From Kitasatospora acidiphila (GTDB taxonomy: Bacteria > Actinomycetota > Actinomycetes > Streptomycetales > Streptomycetaceae): a DNA stretch of 64,000 nucleotides. The stretch covers positions 2,232,001 to 2,296,000 of the forward strand of contig NZ_VIGB01000003.1 in NCBI RefSeq assembly GCF_006636205.1, in the 5' to 3' direction. This document shows positions 17,884 to 32,948 of this stretch, in pieces (the stretch's first letter is position 1; every line of letters begins with the position of its first letter). The translations under genes were made by a program, and so were the position numbers. The notes below the pieces were generated by a model that saw only the letters and a program-made list of their open reading frames with translations, did no database searches and was not told the DNA's origin.

Positions 17884-18215
17884 CTGAATGCCGCCGCGAC
17901 GCTCTGGTGCTCGGCCGCCGTCACCGTACTCGCCGTGCACCTGGTGCTGCGGCCCGCCGGGGCGCTGCCGGAGGGCGGGCGCCCGCCCTCCGGCAGCGCC
18001 CCGGACGCAACCCTGCGCGCCACCGTGCACCTGGACCGCGAGCGGCGCTCCGGTTCTCAGATCCGGGCGCTGCTGCAGGCGCTGGCCGCCTCGGGGCTGT
18101 CGGCGCTCGGCGTGCGGGCCGACCGCGACGCCGATGACGTGGAGACCCCCTGCAGGCCACCGTGGCGATCAGCGGCGATGCCACCGCGGCGCTGGGGCAA
18201 GTGGTCATCCGGCCT
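17884..18215 (+). pseudogene. C-terminal fragment resembling an MgtC/SapB-family membrane protein
   Basis: The frame reads LNAAATLWCSAAV followed by a hydrophobic stretch, as in the last membrane helix of MgtC-like proteins. After a soluble segment (LRATVHLDRERRSGSQIRALL) it continues, beyond one frame jump in a C-run near 18146-18150, as LQATVAISGDATAALGQVV. The N-terminal half of the family is absent and no start is visible, so this is a truncated gene unrelated to the peptide pathway. Confidence 0.45.
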
Positions 18216-18282
18216 TCGCCGGAGCCCGGGGCGGCCGATCCGCACCGGCACCCGGCCCCGCACCGCCAAGGGCACCGCCGTG

Positions 18283-18530
18283 ATGACGGTGCTGGTCGTC
18301 CTGCCGGCCGCCGTGATCGCGATGGTGTTCGCCCCGGTCCACGACCGGCCGCTGGTCGACGGCCCGCTGATCGGCGCGGCGGTGCTGGCGGCAGTGGCGG
18401 TGGCGCTGCTGCTCGCGCTGCGGCTGCGCCGGGCGGCCGCCGACCGCGCCCCCGGACCGCCGCCGAGCCCGCCGGGCCGCGACTACCCCGTCGTCACCGG
18501 CCTGGTCGAGAGCGCGGAGAACACCTCGTC
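18283..18530 (+). CDS. possible small two-helix membrane protein, end uncertain
   Basis: From GTG 18280 or ATG 18283 the frame encodes two hydrophobic segments (MTVLVVLPAAVIAMVFAPV and IGAAVLAAVAVALLLAL) and then a Pro/Arg-rich tail. The open frame runs on to 18855 antisense to a better-supported small gene, so the true 3' end is unclear and may be hidden by a frame error. I recognise no family. Confidence 0.3.
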
Positions 18531-18531
18531 C

Positions 18532-18648
18532 TCATTTGCGACTGGCCGAGCGGACGGCCAGGACCAGAGTGATCAGTACTGCCAAGAGGACGATCAGGCC
18601 CAACGACACGCCGAGCCACCCGCCGGCGTCGTGAGCGGTCCAGAACAT
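18532..18648 (-). CDS. 38-residue single-helix membrane peptide
   Basis: ATG at 18648 follows a strong GGAGGTGGGAG ribosome site. The product starts MFWTAHDAGGWLG, has one hydrophobic helix (VSLGLIVLLAVLITLVLAV) and ends in the basic tail RSASRK before TGA at 18532. It is too short for usual gene callers. Function unknown; similar tiny membrane peptides are common in streptomycetes. No link to the peptide pathway is evident. Confidence 0.5.
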   Translation of the reverse strand: MFWTAHDAGGWLGVSLGLIVLLAVLITLVLAVRSASRK

Positions 18649-18950
18649 CACTCCCACCTCCCGGAGATGGCGCTCCACACAGGCCCCTCCCCTTCATTCT
18701 CACGCTCCCGCAAGCCGGCAGCGTGGGCCAGGGCCCTTCGGCCTTGCGCCCGGGGACGGGCAGCGGCCCCACCCCGCCCGGCTGCTCCGAGAGGCGGCCG
18801 GGGCCGGGCACCACACCACCACCGGCTTCACCATGATCAATGTGACAATCCGTAGTCATCGAGGCGCGGTGGGCTCGACTCCCTGATAGACGTCGTGACG
18901 AAGCGGCGAGCGGTCTTCACGGGCGGTGCGGCAGCTATGTCGAGTGAACC
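18649..18950. other. intergenic, no gene seen
   Basis: About 300 bases between the tiny membrane-peptide gene and the end of dpgD. I see no convincing gene, hairpin or operator. It may hold the transcript end of the dpg operon. Confidence 0.4.
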
Positions 18951-22981
<4,031 letters not shown>

Positions 22982-23089
22982 ATTCGGGTCTTGCTGCGGA
23001 TCAGCGGCACTGCGGCGAACACGTCGTTCTCCTGTCTCGGTACGGGTGGGCGCGGGACGGCGGCAGCCGCCGTCGCCGGCGTGCGGTCC

Positions 23090-23302
23090 TCAGCCCTTGG
23101 CCATGGCCTCGATGAGGCTCTTCGGGCGCATGTCGGTCCAGGACTTCTCGATGTGGTCCAGGCAATCCTGGCGGGGGGCCTCGCCGAAGACCGTCTGCCA
23201 GCCCGCGGGGACCTCGACGAAGACCGGCCAGAGGGAGTGCTGCCCCTCGTCGTTGACCAGGACCAGGTAGGAGGCGTCGGGGTCGTCGAATGGGTTGGTC
23301 AC
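23090..23302 (-). CDS. MbtH-like protein
   Basis: This 70-residue protein has the MbtH pattern NPFDD ... [15 protein letters not shown] ... VPAGW ... [14 protein letters not shown]. MbtH-like proteins bind adenylation domains and are often needed for their folding and activity; Hpg-, Tyr- and Asn-type domains are typical partners. The GTG start at 23302 has an AAGGGAC site. It is the first gene of the mbtH-dpgABCD unit, about 108 bp before dpgA. Confidence 0.95.
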   Translation of the reverse strand: MTNPFDDPDASYLVLVNDEGQHSLWPVFVEVPAGWQTVFGEAPRQDCLDHIEKSWTDMRPKSLIEAMAKG

Positions 23303-23543
23303 CAGGGCTGTCCCTTCTCGGGGGATGGTTGGTCGGGCGGGTGACGTGCGCACCCCGTTCCGAGGCCGGCCTGCGTTCGGACGAAGGCGGCCGGCCGACT
23401 GGTCCCGCCTGCGATCTTCGCGGCACCACGGGACATCACAGGATGACCCGTGGACGACTGGCTTATCAAGACATCACCGTAGGACGGCAGTTGGCCGTTG
23501 ACCGTCGAAGGGGTGCGGTTGACGAGCCTGACCTGCGCGGTCC

Positions 23544-23573
23544 GTGCAACTGCCGCCGGAACGGCAGTTGCAC
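23544..23573 (-). promoter_or_regulatory. StrR-type operator (N12 variant) inside a 19-bp palindrome, upstream of mbtH-dpg
   Basis: GTGCAACTG (23544-23552), 12-bp spacer, CAGTTGCAC (23565-23573). It is embedded in a perfect 19-bp inverted repeat (23537-23555 and 23562-23580, 6-nt loop). It lies about 240 bp before mbtH. The stem might also end the NRPS1 transcript arriving from the right. Confidence 0.7.
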
Positions 23574-23633
23574 GGACCGCGGCCACGCGTCGAGCGCCTC
23601 GGCGAACGCTGGCTCGCGCGCCTTTCACCGGGA

Positions 23634-23722
23634 CACCCGCTCGCCGATAGGGTCGCCGAGTTGCGGGAATGGCCTGCCCACGGCTGGTGGCCGAGGCGGC
23701 GGAGACTTCCCGGGCCGCGACG
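23634..23722 (+). repeat. duplicated promoter-like segment, copy 1
   Basis: This segment starts CACCCGCTCGCCGATAGGGT, with TAGGGT at 23648-23653 as a possible -10 element. It is clearly related over about 88 bp to 36746-36832, and both copies lie 75-92 bp after a GTGCAACTG-type StrR box in the same orientation. At 36.7 kb it reads toward an ABC exporter; here it reads toward the 3' end of NRPS1 on the opposite strand, with no plus-strand gene to drive. Confidence 0.6.
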
Positions 23723-23734
23723 GCACACAGGCCC

Positions 23735-23925
23735 CCGACCGCGGGTTGGGAGGAGCGTCCGGAGCGCCTCGTGGCGCCCGAGCACATCCCGGACCGCCGT
23801 CGAGAGGGCAGGCCTGTCCTCTGTCACGTTCAGGCGCCGGACCAGGGGAGGTTGTAGGTCGCAGTCGGTCCTTCCAACTGCCCGAGGAACCAGAGCCGGC
23901 GCTGCACGAGCGACGAGGGAATCAT
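23735..23925 (-). pseudogene. relic of an NRPS gene start directly after NRPS1
   Basis: ATG at 23925, 2 bp after the NRPS1 stop, begins [19 protein letters not shown] and TATYNLPW, the start of a condensation domain. A stop follows, but one frame over the homology continues (STAVRDVLGRHEALRTLLP) for about 35 residues and then ends. All later motifs are missing. This is the stump of a downstream NRPS gene, now replaced by a StrR box and the dpg operon. Confidence 0.7.
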
Positions 23926-23927
23926 CG

Positions 23928-26900
23928 CTAGTCCTCCTGTCGGCGCATCGGCCGCACCGCGGGCCTGGCCTTCTTCTTCTGGTTGCCGGCGTCGCCGGCC
24001 TGTTGGGTGATCCAGGTCGCCACGCCCGCCGGAGTCGGGCTGTCGAACAGCACCCGGATCCGCAGCTCCACACCCAGTGCCGCGCGGATGCGACTGACCA
24101 AGCGGGTCGCCAGGAGAGATTGGCCGCCGAGGGTGAAGAAGTCGTCGTCGACGCCGACCACGGGCAGTCCGAGGACCTCGGCGAACGCCTGGCAGAGCAA
24201 CTCCTCCTGCACGGTGGCCGGACCCCGACCACCACCCGCCGCAAGCCCCGGCACCGGCAACGCCTTGCGGTCGAGCTTGCCGTTGACCGTCAGAGGCAAC
24301 GCACCAATGACCTCGACAGCGGCAGGAACCAGATGCTTCGGCAACCGGTCCGCCACGAACTCCCGTACCTCGAGCGCCAGTCGAGCCGCATCCGCGTCCT
24401 CGTCATCCGGCACCACATACGCCACCAGACGCGTGTCACCCGGAGTGTCCTCACGGGCGACCACCGCCGCCTGTGCCAACGCCGGATGAGCCACCACCAC
24501 CGCCTGCACCTCACCCGGCTCGATCCGGAACCCCAGGATCTTCACCTGCTCATCCGCTCGACCCAGATACTCCAACTGCCCATCCCCCGACCAACGCGCC
24601 ACGTCCCCCGACCGATACATCCGCTCACCGTCAGTGCCGAACGGACACGCCACAAACCGCTCCGCCGTCAAGCCCGCCTGACCCACATACCCCCGCGCCA
24701 CCTGCACACCCGCGATGTACAACTCACCCGCCACCCCCACCGGCACCGGCCGCAACCGACCATCCAACACAAACAACCGCATATTCGCGATCGGCCGCCC
24801 AATCGGCACCACATCACCCACCACGTCGCCCGCACCCACCTCGAACACACAACACCCCACCACCGCCTCCGTCGGCCCGTACTCATTCACCACCACCCCA
24901 CTCGACACACCCGACAACCAAGCCCGCACATCCGCACCCGCCAACACCTCACCACCCACCACCCAACGATCCGCACCACCCGCAACGCCCGAGTCACCTG
25001 CCAGCAACTCCCCCAGCAACGGCAGATGCGCCGGCACCACCTTCGCCAACTCGAACCCCCCGCCCCCACCGAGCAGCCCCGCCAAACCCTCCGCGCCACC
25101 ACCGACACTCGCCACCACTCGCGAACCCGCCACCAAGGGCACCACCAGACTCGTCACCGTGAGGTCGAACGCCAACGACGAATGCAACGGCGCACCCCCG
25201 CCCCCTTCCACCCCGTACGCGCCAACCGCCCACCCCACGTAGTTCGCCAACCCGCCATGCGTCACCCCGACACCCTTGGGGCGACCCGTCGAACCCGACG
25301 TGTACATCACATAGGCCAACTGCCCACCAACCACCACCACATCAGGAACCGACGACGGCAACCCCGCAACCGCCGCCACCATCGCCGCAGAATCCAACGC
25401 GATCAACCGCCCCCGCCCCGCCGGCAACTCCTCCGCAATCTCCTCAGTCGTCAGCGTCAACACCGCCCGACTGTCACGCAACATGAACGCCACTCGGTCC
25501 GCCGGATACTCCGGATCCACCGGCACATACGCAGCGCCGGCCTTCCACACCCCGAGAACCGCCACCACCATGTCAATCCCACGCGGCAGACACAGACCCA
25601 CCAACGACTCCGCCCCCACCCCCTGCGCCACCAGATAGTGCGCCAACCGATTCGCCCGCACATCCAGCTCCGCGTACGACACCTCAACCCCGTCACACAC
25701 CACCGCCACCGCACCCGGCGACCTCATCACCTGAGCCCGGAACAACTCCGGCACCAAGGCAGTCGGCAACTCCACCGCCGTGTCGTTCCATCCCTCCACC
25801 ACCAGCGCACGCTCCTCCGCACCCAGCACACCCACCGCCGCCAGCGGCAACCCCGGCTCCTCCTCCAACGCGCGGACCAGATTGGCCAGGGCCGTCTGGA
25901 GCAGCATGCAAACCCGCGCCGGATCGGCCGGGGCCACCGCGTGGACCGTCACTTCGAATCCCGTGTCCCGATCTCCGACGGACACGTTCAGCGGGTAGTT
26001 GGAGCGATCCCAGAGATAGAGCACCTGCATGCCTTCGAGGCCGGCTCTGGTTTCCTGCCCGGGCCCGGCCGCGGTCCGGTTGTAGCGGTAGTTGAAGACA
26101 GAGGTGAACAACGGGCTTGAACCCGGCAGCCCGCTGGCCCGCTGGGCCACCGCCAGCGGAGCGTGCTCGTGCACCAGGAGCTCGGCGAGTTGCCGCTGCA
26201 CTGCTGCCAGCGCCTCGTCCACGGTCGCCGAGGCCACGTCGATGCGCAGCGGCAGGGTGTTGAGGAACAGTCCGGGAACGCGGTCGGCACCGGCACCGGA
26301 GTCCATCCGGCCGAACAGCACCGTCCCGAACACCACGTCGTCGCGGCCACTGACCGCCGCCAGCACCCGCGCCCACGCCAGGTGGAAGACGGTGGCCGGG
26401 CTCACGCCGCTGCGGCGAGTCAACTCCCGGACTCGAAGGGCAAGTTCAGTGTCTAGCGTCAGCTGGGCCTGGGCTGCGTCGGTCCCGTCCCCGTGCACAT
26501 CGACCAGGCCGTACGGCGCCGTTGTCTCTTCCACATCGCCCAGCAGCTCGGTGAAGTAGCGCTCGTGCTCCTCCGGCGACACACCCAGACGGGCCTGCGC
26601 AACGAAGTTGCGGAACGGCAGTGGCTCCGGCAGCGCATCGCCGTTGCCCGACATGATGGCGCGGAGTTCGCCGAGCACCACGTCGATCGTGGTGTGGTCC
26701 TGCACCAGGTGGTGCATGCGCACCAGCGCGAGCCATTGGCCGGCAGCCTGGTCCGCTGCTGTGAGCACGCGGATCAGCGGAGCAGTGGTCAGGTCGATCG
26801 GGCCTCCGGCGGCCAGCAACTGGCCGACGACATCCTGCCCCTGCGGTGCCGGTGTGAGCTGTTCGACCGGCAGCAGAGCGCGCCGCAAAACCACTTGGAC

Positions 26901-27279
26901 CGGCTCACGCAGGTCCTCCCAGAGGATCGCCGTGCGGTACACGTCATGGCGGTCGACCACCTGCTGGAGGGCGCCGAGGAAGGCATCGAGACGCGCCTGC
27001 GAGTCGAATCCCAGCACCATCGGCTTGGCGTAGACGTCGGCGGTGTGCTGATCGCTCATCAAATGATGGAAGAGAATGCCTTCCTGAAGCGGCGCGAGCG
27101 GATAGACATCCGCGATGTTCGCCGCACCGCCCGGAACCCGCTCGATCACACGAGCGATCTCCGCCTCATCCAGATCCACCAACGGCAGCATCTCCGGAGT
27201 GAGATCCGTCGCGCCCTCGGGAATCAGATTGGGCGGAACCACGACCCGCGGCGCACCGGAGGAGGCCGCCAGGCCGGCC
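23928..27279 (-). other. NRPS1 module 2: dual-type C - A(Asn) - T
   Basis: The linker [19 protein letters not shown] and [16 protein letters not shown] are typical of dual condensation/epimerisation domains; the catalytic motif reads HHLVQDH. The adenylation pocket D-L-T-K-V-G-E-V-G differs from the classical Asn code at one position (V for L). The carrier site is [10 protein letters not shown]. If dual, the upstream Asp becomes D. Confidence 0.75.
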
Positions 27280-30200
27280 GGCGTGGCGTTCTGGAACAGT
27301 GTGCGCACCGAGACGGTGACACCTTGCTGGCGGAGGAGCTCCACCAGCGACACCGCCAGCAGCGAATGCCCGCCCAACTCGAAGAAGTTGTCATCGACGC
27401 CGACCGACGGCACACCGAGGATCTCGGCGAACGCCGCGCACAGGATCTCCTCCTGCACCGACGACGGCCCCCGACCACCACCTGCGGCGGCAGCGAAGTC
27501 AGGCGCCGGCAACGCACGGCGGTCCAGCTTGCCGTTACCCGTCAACGGCAACGCCCCCAACACCACCACCGCCGAGGGAACCATGTGATCCGGCAACCTC
27601 GCGGCACAGAACTCCCGCACTGCAGCGCCAAGTCCGGTGTTCTGGTCATCGGCCGGCACGACATACCCGACCAGCCTGCGGTCCCCTGGCTCATCCTCAC
27701 GCGCCACCACCACACACCGCTCAACCCCAGGATGCGCCGCCAGCACCGCCTCCACCTCGCCCGGCTCCACCCGGAACCCACGCACCTTCACCTGATCATC
27801 CACCCGACCCAACACCACCACCTGGCCATCCACACCCCACCGCGCACGATCCCCCGACCGGTACATCCGCTCACCCACCGCGAACGGCGAGGCCACAAAC
27901 CGCTCCGCCGTCAAACCCGCCCGACCCACGTACCCCCGCGCCAACTGCGCACCCGCGATGTACAACTCACCTGCCACACCCACCGGCACCGGCCGCAACC
28001 CCGCGTCCAACACATACAACCGCGTATTCGCCACCGGACCACCAACCGGCACCACACCACCCGACGCCGACTCGAACCGCGCCGTCGCGATAGCGATCGT
28101 CGTCTCCGTCGGCCCGTAGTGATTGAACGCCCCCCGATCACCGGCGGCATCGACGAGCTCCTCCACCAACGCCGGCGACACCGCCTCACCGCCCAGCACC
28201 AACCCCCGCGCCGGCAGCAACGGCCCCATACCCGCAACCGACGCCAACGCCCGCAGATGCGACGGCACCAACTTCAGGAAATCAATCCGATGGTCGGCGA
28301 CATACGCCGCCACAGCCGCCGGATCAGTCACCGCCTCCTCCGGCAGAATGTGCAGTTCACCCCCCGACACCAGACTCCAGAAAAACAGCGTGTTCCCCAA
28401 ATCCGTCACCAGCGCCTGCAACGACCCGTACCGCGCACCCACACCACCAAGGCCCAACCGTCCCGGAACCGACCCCATGTAATTCGCCAACCCACCATGC
28501 GTCGCCCCAACACCCTTCGGCCGCCCCGACGACCCCGACGTATAAATCACATACGCCAACCCATCCCTGAACAGCACACGTTCAGGAGCAGTCCGCGGCA
28601 ACCCCGCCAACTCGGCCGCCACCGCAGGGTCATCCAGCGCAACGGTGCGGGTGTCTCCGCCCGCGACGGACTCCCCGCCCAGGACGAGCACCGCACCGCT
28701 GTCGGCCAGCTGGGAGGAGATCCGGTCCGCCGGCTGCTGTCCCGGGTCGATCGGCAGGTACGCCGCACCCGCCTTCCACACCCCCAGGATCGCCGCCACC
28801 ATCTCGACGCCGCGCGGCAGGCACACCCCCACCACCGACTCGGACCCCACGCCCTGACCGACCAGGTAGTGCGCCAACCGGTTGGCCCGCACGTCCAGTT
28901 CCGCGTACGACACCGCAACGCCATCCGCCACCAACGCCACCGCGTCCGGCGTCCGAGCAACCTGCGCCTCGAACAACTGCGGGACCATCAGCTCCGGCAG
29001 CGTCTGCTCCGTCCGGTTCCACTCGTCCAGAACCAGAGCACGCTCCGCCGGATCCAACACATCCACCCGGTTCACGCGAGCCAGCGGATCATCGGCCATC
29101 GCCGAGAGCACCCGGGTGAAGCAGTCAACGAGCCTGTCTGCCGTCGCCGGGTCGAACAGGTCCGCCGCAGCAATCAGCGTCCCGCGCACCCCGGCCGGGG
29201 CGCCGGTCCCGTCGAGCGTCTCGGACAGGAGGAAGTCAAGGTCGAACTTGGCCGCCTGTTCCCCGGATGCAACCTCCTCGGTCCGGATGCCGGGCAGTTG
29301 CAGCGCCGAACCGGCGTCCGCCTCGGCCGAGGCGGCGCCCACCGTGAGCATCACCTGGAACAGCGGATGACGGGCCAGCGAGCGGGTCGGCGCCAGCTCC
29401 TCCACCAGCCGCTCGAACGGCACTTCCTGGTGTCCGAACGCGCCCAGGGTGGTCGCACGAACCCGCTTCAGCACCTCGGCGAAGGTCAGGTCGTCGTCTG
29501 GGGCGTCCCCAGCGGAGCGACGGGAAAGGTCGGTGCGCAGGACCAGGTTGTTGACGAAGAACCCGACCAGGTCGTTCAGTGCCTCGTCCATCCGGCCCGC
29601 GATGGCCGACCCGATCGGGATGTCCGTACCCGCCCCGAGGCGGGAGAGTGTCACGGCGAGCCCGGCTTGGAGCACCATGAACGTCGTCGCCCCGTGCGCA
29701 CGCGCGAACTCAGCCAACCGCCGGTGGACCTCGGCCGGCACCCGGACGGGAACGCGGTGGCCGCGGTGGCCGGGTACCATCGGGCGGGTCCAGTCGGTCG
29801 GCAGCTCGATCTCCTCCGGGAGACCGGCCAACGCCTCTCGCCAGTAGGCGAGTTGCCCGGAGACCAGGCTGTCCGGGTCGTCCTCGCTCCCCAACAGCTC
29901 ACGCTGCCACAGGGTGTAGTCGGCGTACTGCACCGGCAGCGGCTCCCAGTCGGGTGCCCGGTCGGCCAGCCGCGCCGTGTACGCCGCCGACAGGTCCCGT
30001 GCCAGCGGCCTGAAGGACCAGTCGTCCCAAGCGATGTGGTGGGCCAGCAGGACCAGCAGGTGCTCGTCCGGTCGGATCGCGAACAGCCAGGCCCGCAGCG
30101 GCACTTCCGAGGCCAGGTCGAACGTGTACGCGGTGGCCCGGGCCACCGCTCCGGCCAGGTCCGCAGCGTCGACCGTCCCTCCCGGAAGCTCCGCCGGGAT

Positions 30201-30518
30201 CTCGGCGGCGGCAAGGTCGAGCGCTGCGGGTTCACCCGGCTCACCCGACCGTTCCGGGTCGACGACCTCGACCACCGACAGCTCCCACGGCAGGGCGTCG
30301 AGCTCCATGACCTGCTGGCAGGGTCTGCCGTCGACGAGGGGGAACGTGGTGCGCAGCACCTCGTGGCGCCCGATCACGTCCCGCAGGGCCGCGCTGAGCG
30401 CCCGATGGTCCAGCTTGCCGGTCATGCGCAGCACCATGCGGTTGTTGTAGGTCGCGTTCGGTCCTTGGAGCTGTGCAAGGAACCAGAGCCGGCTTTGCGA
30501 GAACGACAGCGGTATCAC
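23928..30518 (-). CDS. NRPS1: two-module loading synthetase (C-A-T-C-A-T)
   Basis: The 2196-residue protein has an intact frame. It starts with GTG at 30518, overlapping the carrier-protein stop (GTGA). Its first domain follows a FAAL and a carrier protein, so it most likely acylates the first amino acid with the fatty chain. Pocket codes read DLTKVGHIA (Asp) and DLTKVGEVG (Asn). There is no epimerase, TE or docking-like tail beyond LRPMRRQED. The second condensation domain is of the dual C/E type. Asp-Asn at the start recalls the Asn-Asn and Asp-Thr starts of ramoplanin and enduracidin. Confidence 0.93.
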   Translation of the reverse strand: MIPLSFSQSRLWFLAQLQGPNATYNNRMVLRMTGKLDHRALSAALRDVIGRHEVLRTTFPLVDGRPCQQVMELDALPWELSVVEVVDPERSGEPGEPAALDLAAAEIPAELPGGTVDAADLAGAVARATAYTFDLASEVPLRAWLFAIRPDEHLLVLLAHHIAWDDWSFRPLARDLSAAYTARLADRAPDWEPLPVQYADYTLWQRELLGSEDDPDSLVSGQLAYWREALAGLPEEIELPTDWTRPMVPGHRGHRVPVRVPAEVHRRLAEFARAHGATTFMVLQAGLAVTLSRLGAGTDIPIGSAIAGRMDEALNDLVGFFVNNLVLRTDLSRRSAGDAPDDDLTFAEVLKRVRATTLGAFGHQEVPFERLVEELAPTRSLARHPLFQVMLTVGAASAEADAGSALQLPGIRTEEVASGEQAAKFDLDFLLSETLDGTGAPAGVRGTLIAAADLFDPATADRLVDCFTRVLSAMADDPLARVNRVDVLDPAERALVLDEWNRTEQTLPELMVPQLFEAQVARTPDAVALVADGVAVSYAELDVRANRLAHYLVGQGVGSESVVGVCLPRGVEMVAAILGVWKAGAAYLPIDPGQQPADRISSQLADSGAVLVLGGESVAGGDTRTVALDDPAVAAELAGLPRTAPERVLFRDGLAYVIYTSGSSGRPKGVGATHGGLANYMGSVPGRLGLGGVGARYGSLQALVTDLGNTLFFWSLVSGGELHILPEEAVTDPAAVAAYVADHRIDFLKLVPSHLRALASVAGMGPLLPARGLVLGGEAVSPALVEELVDAAGDRGAFNHYGPTETTIAIATARFESASGGVVPVGGPVANTRLYVLDAGLRPVPVGVAGELYIAGAQLARGYVGRAGLTAERFVASPFAVGERMYRSGDRARWGVDGQVVVLGRVDDQVKVRGFRVEPGEVEAVLAAHPGVERCVVVAREDEPGDRRLVGYVVPADDQNTGLGAAVREFCAARLPDHMVPSAVVVLGALPLTGNGKLDRRALPAPDFAAAAGGGRGPSSVQEEILCAAFAEILGVPSVGVDDNFFELGGHSLLAVSLVELLRQQGVTVSVRTLFQNATPAGLAASSGAPRVVVPPNLIPEGATDLTPEMLPLVDLDEAEIARVIERVPGGAANIADVYPLAPLQEGILFHHLMSDQHTADVYAKPMVLGFDSQARLDAFLGALQQVVDRHDVYRTAILWEDLREPVQVVLRRALLPVEQLTPAPQGQDVVGQLLAAGGPIDLTTAPLIRVLTAADQAAGQWLALVRMHHLVQDHTTIDVVLGELRAIMSGNGDALPEPLPFRNFVAQARLGVSPEEHERYFTELLGDVEETTAPYGLVDVHGDGTDAAQAQLTLDTELALRVRELTRRSGVSPATVFHLAWARVLAAVSGRDDVVFGTVLFGRMDSGAGADRVPGLFLNTLPLRIDVASATVDEALAAVQRQLAELLVHEHAPLAVAQRASGLPGSSPLFTSVFNYRYNRTAAGPGQETRAGLEGMQVLYLWDRSNYPLNVSVGDRDTGFEVTVHAVAPADPARVCMLLQTALANLVRALEEEPGLPLAAVGVLGAEERALVVEGWNDTAVELPTALVPELFRAQVMRSPGAVAVVCDGVEVSYAELDVRANRLAHYLVAQGVGAESLVGLCLPRGIDMVVAVLGVWKAGAAYVPVDPEYPADRVAFMLRDSRAVLTLTTEEIAEELPAGRGRLIALDSAAMVAAVAGLPSSVPDVVVVGGQLAYVMYTSGSTGRPKGVGVTHGGLANYVGWAVGAYGVEGGGGAPLHSSLAFDLTVTSLVVPLVAGSRVVASVGGGAEGLAGLLGGGGGFELAKVVPAHLPLLGELLAGDSGVAGGADRWVVGGEVLAGADVRAWLSGVSSGVVVNEYGPTEAVVGCCVFEVGAGDVVGDVVPIGRPIANMRLFVLDGRLRPVPVGVAGELYIAGVQVARGYVGQAGLTAERFVACPFGTDGERMYRSGDVARWSGDGQLEYLGRADEQVKILGFRIEPGEVQAVVVAHPALAQAAVVAREDTPGDTRLVAYVVPDDEDADAARLALEVREFVADRLPKHLVPAAVEVIGALPLTVNGKLDRKALPVPGLAAGGGRGPATVQEELLCQAFAEVLGLPVVGVDDDFFTLGGQSLLATRLVSRIRAALGVELRIRVLFDSPTPAGVATWITQQAGDAGNQKKKARPAVRPMRRQED
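27280..30518 (-). other. NRPS1 module 1: starter C - A(Asp) - T
   Basis: The condensation domain starts [13 protein letters not shown] and has HHIAWDD. The adenylation pocket D-L-T-K-V-G-H-I-A matches the Asp code except the last residue. The carrier site is [10 protein letters not shown] near 27370-27400. Position after FAAL and carrier protein supports N-acylation of Asp. Confidence 0.75.
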
Positions 30519-30867
30519 CGGGACTCCTCCTGCTTGTGCATCGGTCGCAGCATGGGCCTGGCCTTCTTCGGGCCGGCGGTCTGATCGGCAAGCCAGGCGG
30601 TGAGCCCGGCCGGGGTCGGCATCTCGAACAAAGTCGGCATCGGCAGGTTCACTCCGAGGCCGCCGCGCAGTCGGCCCACCAGTCGCATGACCAGCAGCGA
30701 GTGGCCGCCGAGTGCGACGCCGGATGCTCGCGGGTGGGCACGTAGCGGGCGGGCAGGCCGAAGGTGTCGAGTGCGGCGCAGAGTTCGGCGGGGAACTCCT
30801 CGGCCTCGTCGAGGACTGCGGTGCCGGCGCATCGCGGCGCGGCGGTGCCGGTGCGGGTGGGCGTCAC
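30515..30867 (-). CDS. free-standing acyl/peptidyl carrier protein (one apparent frameshift)
   Basis: The N-terminal part (GTG at 30867, overlapping the FAAL stop as GTGA) and the C-terminal part with the carrier motif [13 protein letters not shown] are in different frames and meet around 30712-30725; the total length needs one extra base. The corrected protein has about 117 residues and ends KQEESR, overlapping the NRPS1 start. Between FAAL and NRPS1 it should receive the acyl chain from the FAAL adenylate and present it to the first condensation domain. Confidence 0.82.
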
Positions 30868-32645
30868 AGGGCTTCGGCTCCTGCGGTCAACTGCCTGACG
30901 GCTGGTTCGAGTTCGGTGTGCAGGGCGGTGATCGCGCCGGCCAGGAAGCGGTCGCGCATCGCGGCGCGCTGGATCTTGCCGCTGCTGGTGCGGTGGACGC
31001 TGCCGCGCCGCACCAGCAGGACGTTGCGGACCGGCGCACCGGTGGCGGCGGTGAGGCGGCGGATGACGGCCGCCGCGGCGGCGCGCAGTTCCTCGGCCGA
31101 CAGGGTCGGGCTGACCTCGTGCACCAGCACGATCCGCTCGTCGGGGGCCTGGACGCCGAAGGCGGCGCCGACGAACCCCTCCAGCGCGGGGTGGGCCGCG
31201 CGCGCCTCGTGTTCGAGGTCGTGCGGGTAGAGGTTGCGGCCGTGGACGATCATCACCTCCTTGAGCCGGCCGGTGATGAACAGTTCGCCGTCCGCCAGGG
31301 CGCCCAGGTCGCCAGTGCGCAGCCAGCCGGGTCCGGTGTCGTCGGCGCCGGCGGGGCGGGCGTGGAAGGTGTGGGCGGTGAGGTCGGGTTTGTCCCAGTA
31401 GCCCCGGCCGACGCTGTCGCCGCGCAGCCAGATCTCGCCGACCTCGCCGGCGGACAGGGGGCGCAGGGTGGCGGGGTCGACGATGAGGGTGTCGAAGGCC
31501 TCGGGGCGTCCGACGCCGGTGATCTCCTTGCCGCGGCCGTCATGGGCGGGAACCAGCGCGGGGTGGTCGGCGTCGGCGAGGCGCTGGGGGTCGACGACCA
31601 GGACGGTCGGCTGACGCGGGATGGGGGTACCGCTGGCGTAGACGGTGACCTCGGCCATGCCGTAGCCGGCGACGACGGCTTCGGGGCGCAGGCCGATGTG
31701 TGCGAATCGCTTGGTGAACGCGGCGATGGTGGGGGCGTGGATCGGCTCGGAGCCGTTGCACAGGAAGCGCAGCGGTGACACGTCGAGCCCGTCGAGTTGT
31801 TCGTCCTTGATGAGGCGCAGCGCGATGCCGTACGCGAAGTTGGGGGCGGAGCTGGCGGTGGTCCGGAATTCGTTCATCATCCGGAACCATTCGATGGGCT
31901 TGCGGGCGAACGTCGCCGGCGGCATCAGGACCGCTGTTGCGCCGTAGAAGAGTGCGCAGCTGAGCTGGCAGAAGAGACCGAAGTCGTGGTGCAGCGGCAT
32001 CCAGCTGCCGAACGAGTCGTCACCGCTCAGGCCCATGACGGAGTGCAGGGCCGCGAGGTTCGCCTGGACGTTCCGGTGGGCGAGCATCACGCCCTTCGGG
32101 GTGCCGGTGGAGCCGGAGCTGTACTGGAGAACGGCGAGGGTGCCCTGGTCGGCGTGGCGGCCGCGGAGCGCCGCGGGGGGTGCCTCACCGGCCGGCACGG
32201 GGGCGGCGGCCTGGACGGGGATGTGGCCCAGGCCCTGCGCGTGGAAGCGCTCGGTGAGGGTGTCGAGGTCTCCGGCGGTGCCGAACACCAGTCCGGGTGT
32301 GCAGTCCGCGGCGATCACGGCGACGCGCTGGGCGGCGCTGGTGGAGCCGGTCGCCGGCGGGGCGGGCACGGCGGTGACACCGGCCAGCAGGCAGGCGAGG
32401 TAGAGCTCGACGAACTCGGTGCCGGTGGGCAGCGCGATGAGGACGCGCTCGCCGGGGGCCAGGTGCTGCGCCAGGTCGGCGGCGCGCAGGCCGGCCCGGC
32501 GGGCGAGTTCGGCGTAGCTGAGGCTTTCGTGCGCGACCTCGGCGGAGTTGCGGTAGATGGTGACCGCGGTCTTGTCGGGGTGTTGGTCGACACGCGCGGC
32601 GAACGCGTCGCCGAGGTTCCGGTAGCCGGTCAGCTCGAAGGCCAC
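30864..32645 (-). CDS. fatty acyl-AMP ligase (FAAL)
   Basis: The 593-residue adenylate-forming enzyme has [40 protein letters not shown] and the C-terminal SSGKIQR. The family motifs and length fit long-chain fatty acyl-AMP ligases, which activate a fatty acid and load it on a carrier protein without CoA. The GTG at 32645 was chosen for its AGGGGGAAG site; it begins [18 protein letters not shown] like relatives. A longer frame to 32699 has no good site. It is the first gene of the lipoinitiation operon, 275 bp below a StrR box. Confidence 0.92.
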   Translation of the reverse strand: MAFELTGYRNLGDAFAARVDQHPDKTAVTIYRNSAEVAHESLSYAELARRAGLRAADLAQHLAPGERVLIALPTGTEFVELYLACLLAGVTAVPAPPATGSTSAAQRVAVIAADCTPGLVFGTAGDLDTLTERFHAQGLGHIPVQAAAPVPAGEAPPAALRGRHADQGTLAVLQYSSGSTGTPKGVMLAHRNVQANLAALHSVMGLSGDDSFGSWMPLHHDFGLFCQLSCALFYGATAVLMPPATFARKPIEWFRMMNEFRTTASSAPNFAYGIALRLIKDEQLDGLDVSPLRFLCNGSEPIHAPTIAAFTKRFAHIGLRPEAVVAGYGMAEVTVYASGTPIPRQPTVLVVDPQRLADADHPALVPAHDGRGKEITGVGRPEAFDTLIVDPATLRPLSAGEVGEIWLRGDSVGRGYWDKPDLTAHTFHARPAGADDTGPGWLRTGDLGALADGELFITGRLKEVMIVHGRNLYPHDLEHEARAAHPALEGFVGAAFGVQAPDERIVLVHEVSPTLSAEELRAAAAAVIRRLTAATGAPVRNVLLVRRGSVHRTSSGKIQRAAMRDRFLAGAITALHTELEPAVRQLTAGAEAL

Positions 32646-32919
32646 TGCTTCCCCCTGGGCTTGGCGCTGCGTCGGTCTGGGCGGCGCGCGGACATGCACG
32701 GCGGCGCGCGCCGCACGGCTGGGTGGTGTCGTTCTCGACTGTCGCGATCAGGCTGTTCGGCCGCAGCTCTGCCCACGGTTCCTCTACCCGGTCCAGGCGT
32801 CCTGACGTCTGACGTCCGGCTTCGCCGAACTCCGTCGGTTCCTGGCGGCGCAGACCACTATGCCCCAGCCACTGGAGATGGTGCGGGTGTTCAACCCGGT
32901 GCAAATGATCAGCACGGGT

Positions 32920-32948
32920 GTTCAACCATCGCGGTGAGCCAGTTGAAC
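32920..32948 (-). promoter_or_regulatory. StrR-type operator upstream of the FAAL-NRPS1 operon
   Basis: GTTCAACCA (32920-32928), 11-bp spacer, CAGTTGAAC (32940-32948): the right half is perfect and the left half has two mismatches. CGGGTGTTCAACC occurs twice in direct repeat (32884-32896 and 32915-32927), adding a further half-site. Confidence 0.72.
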
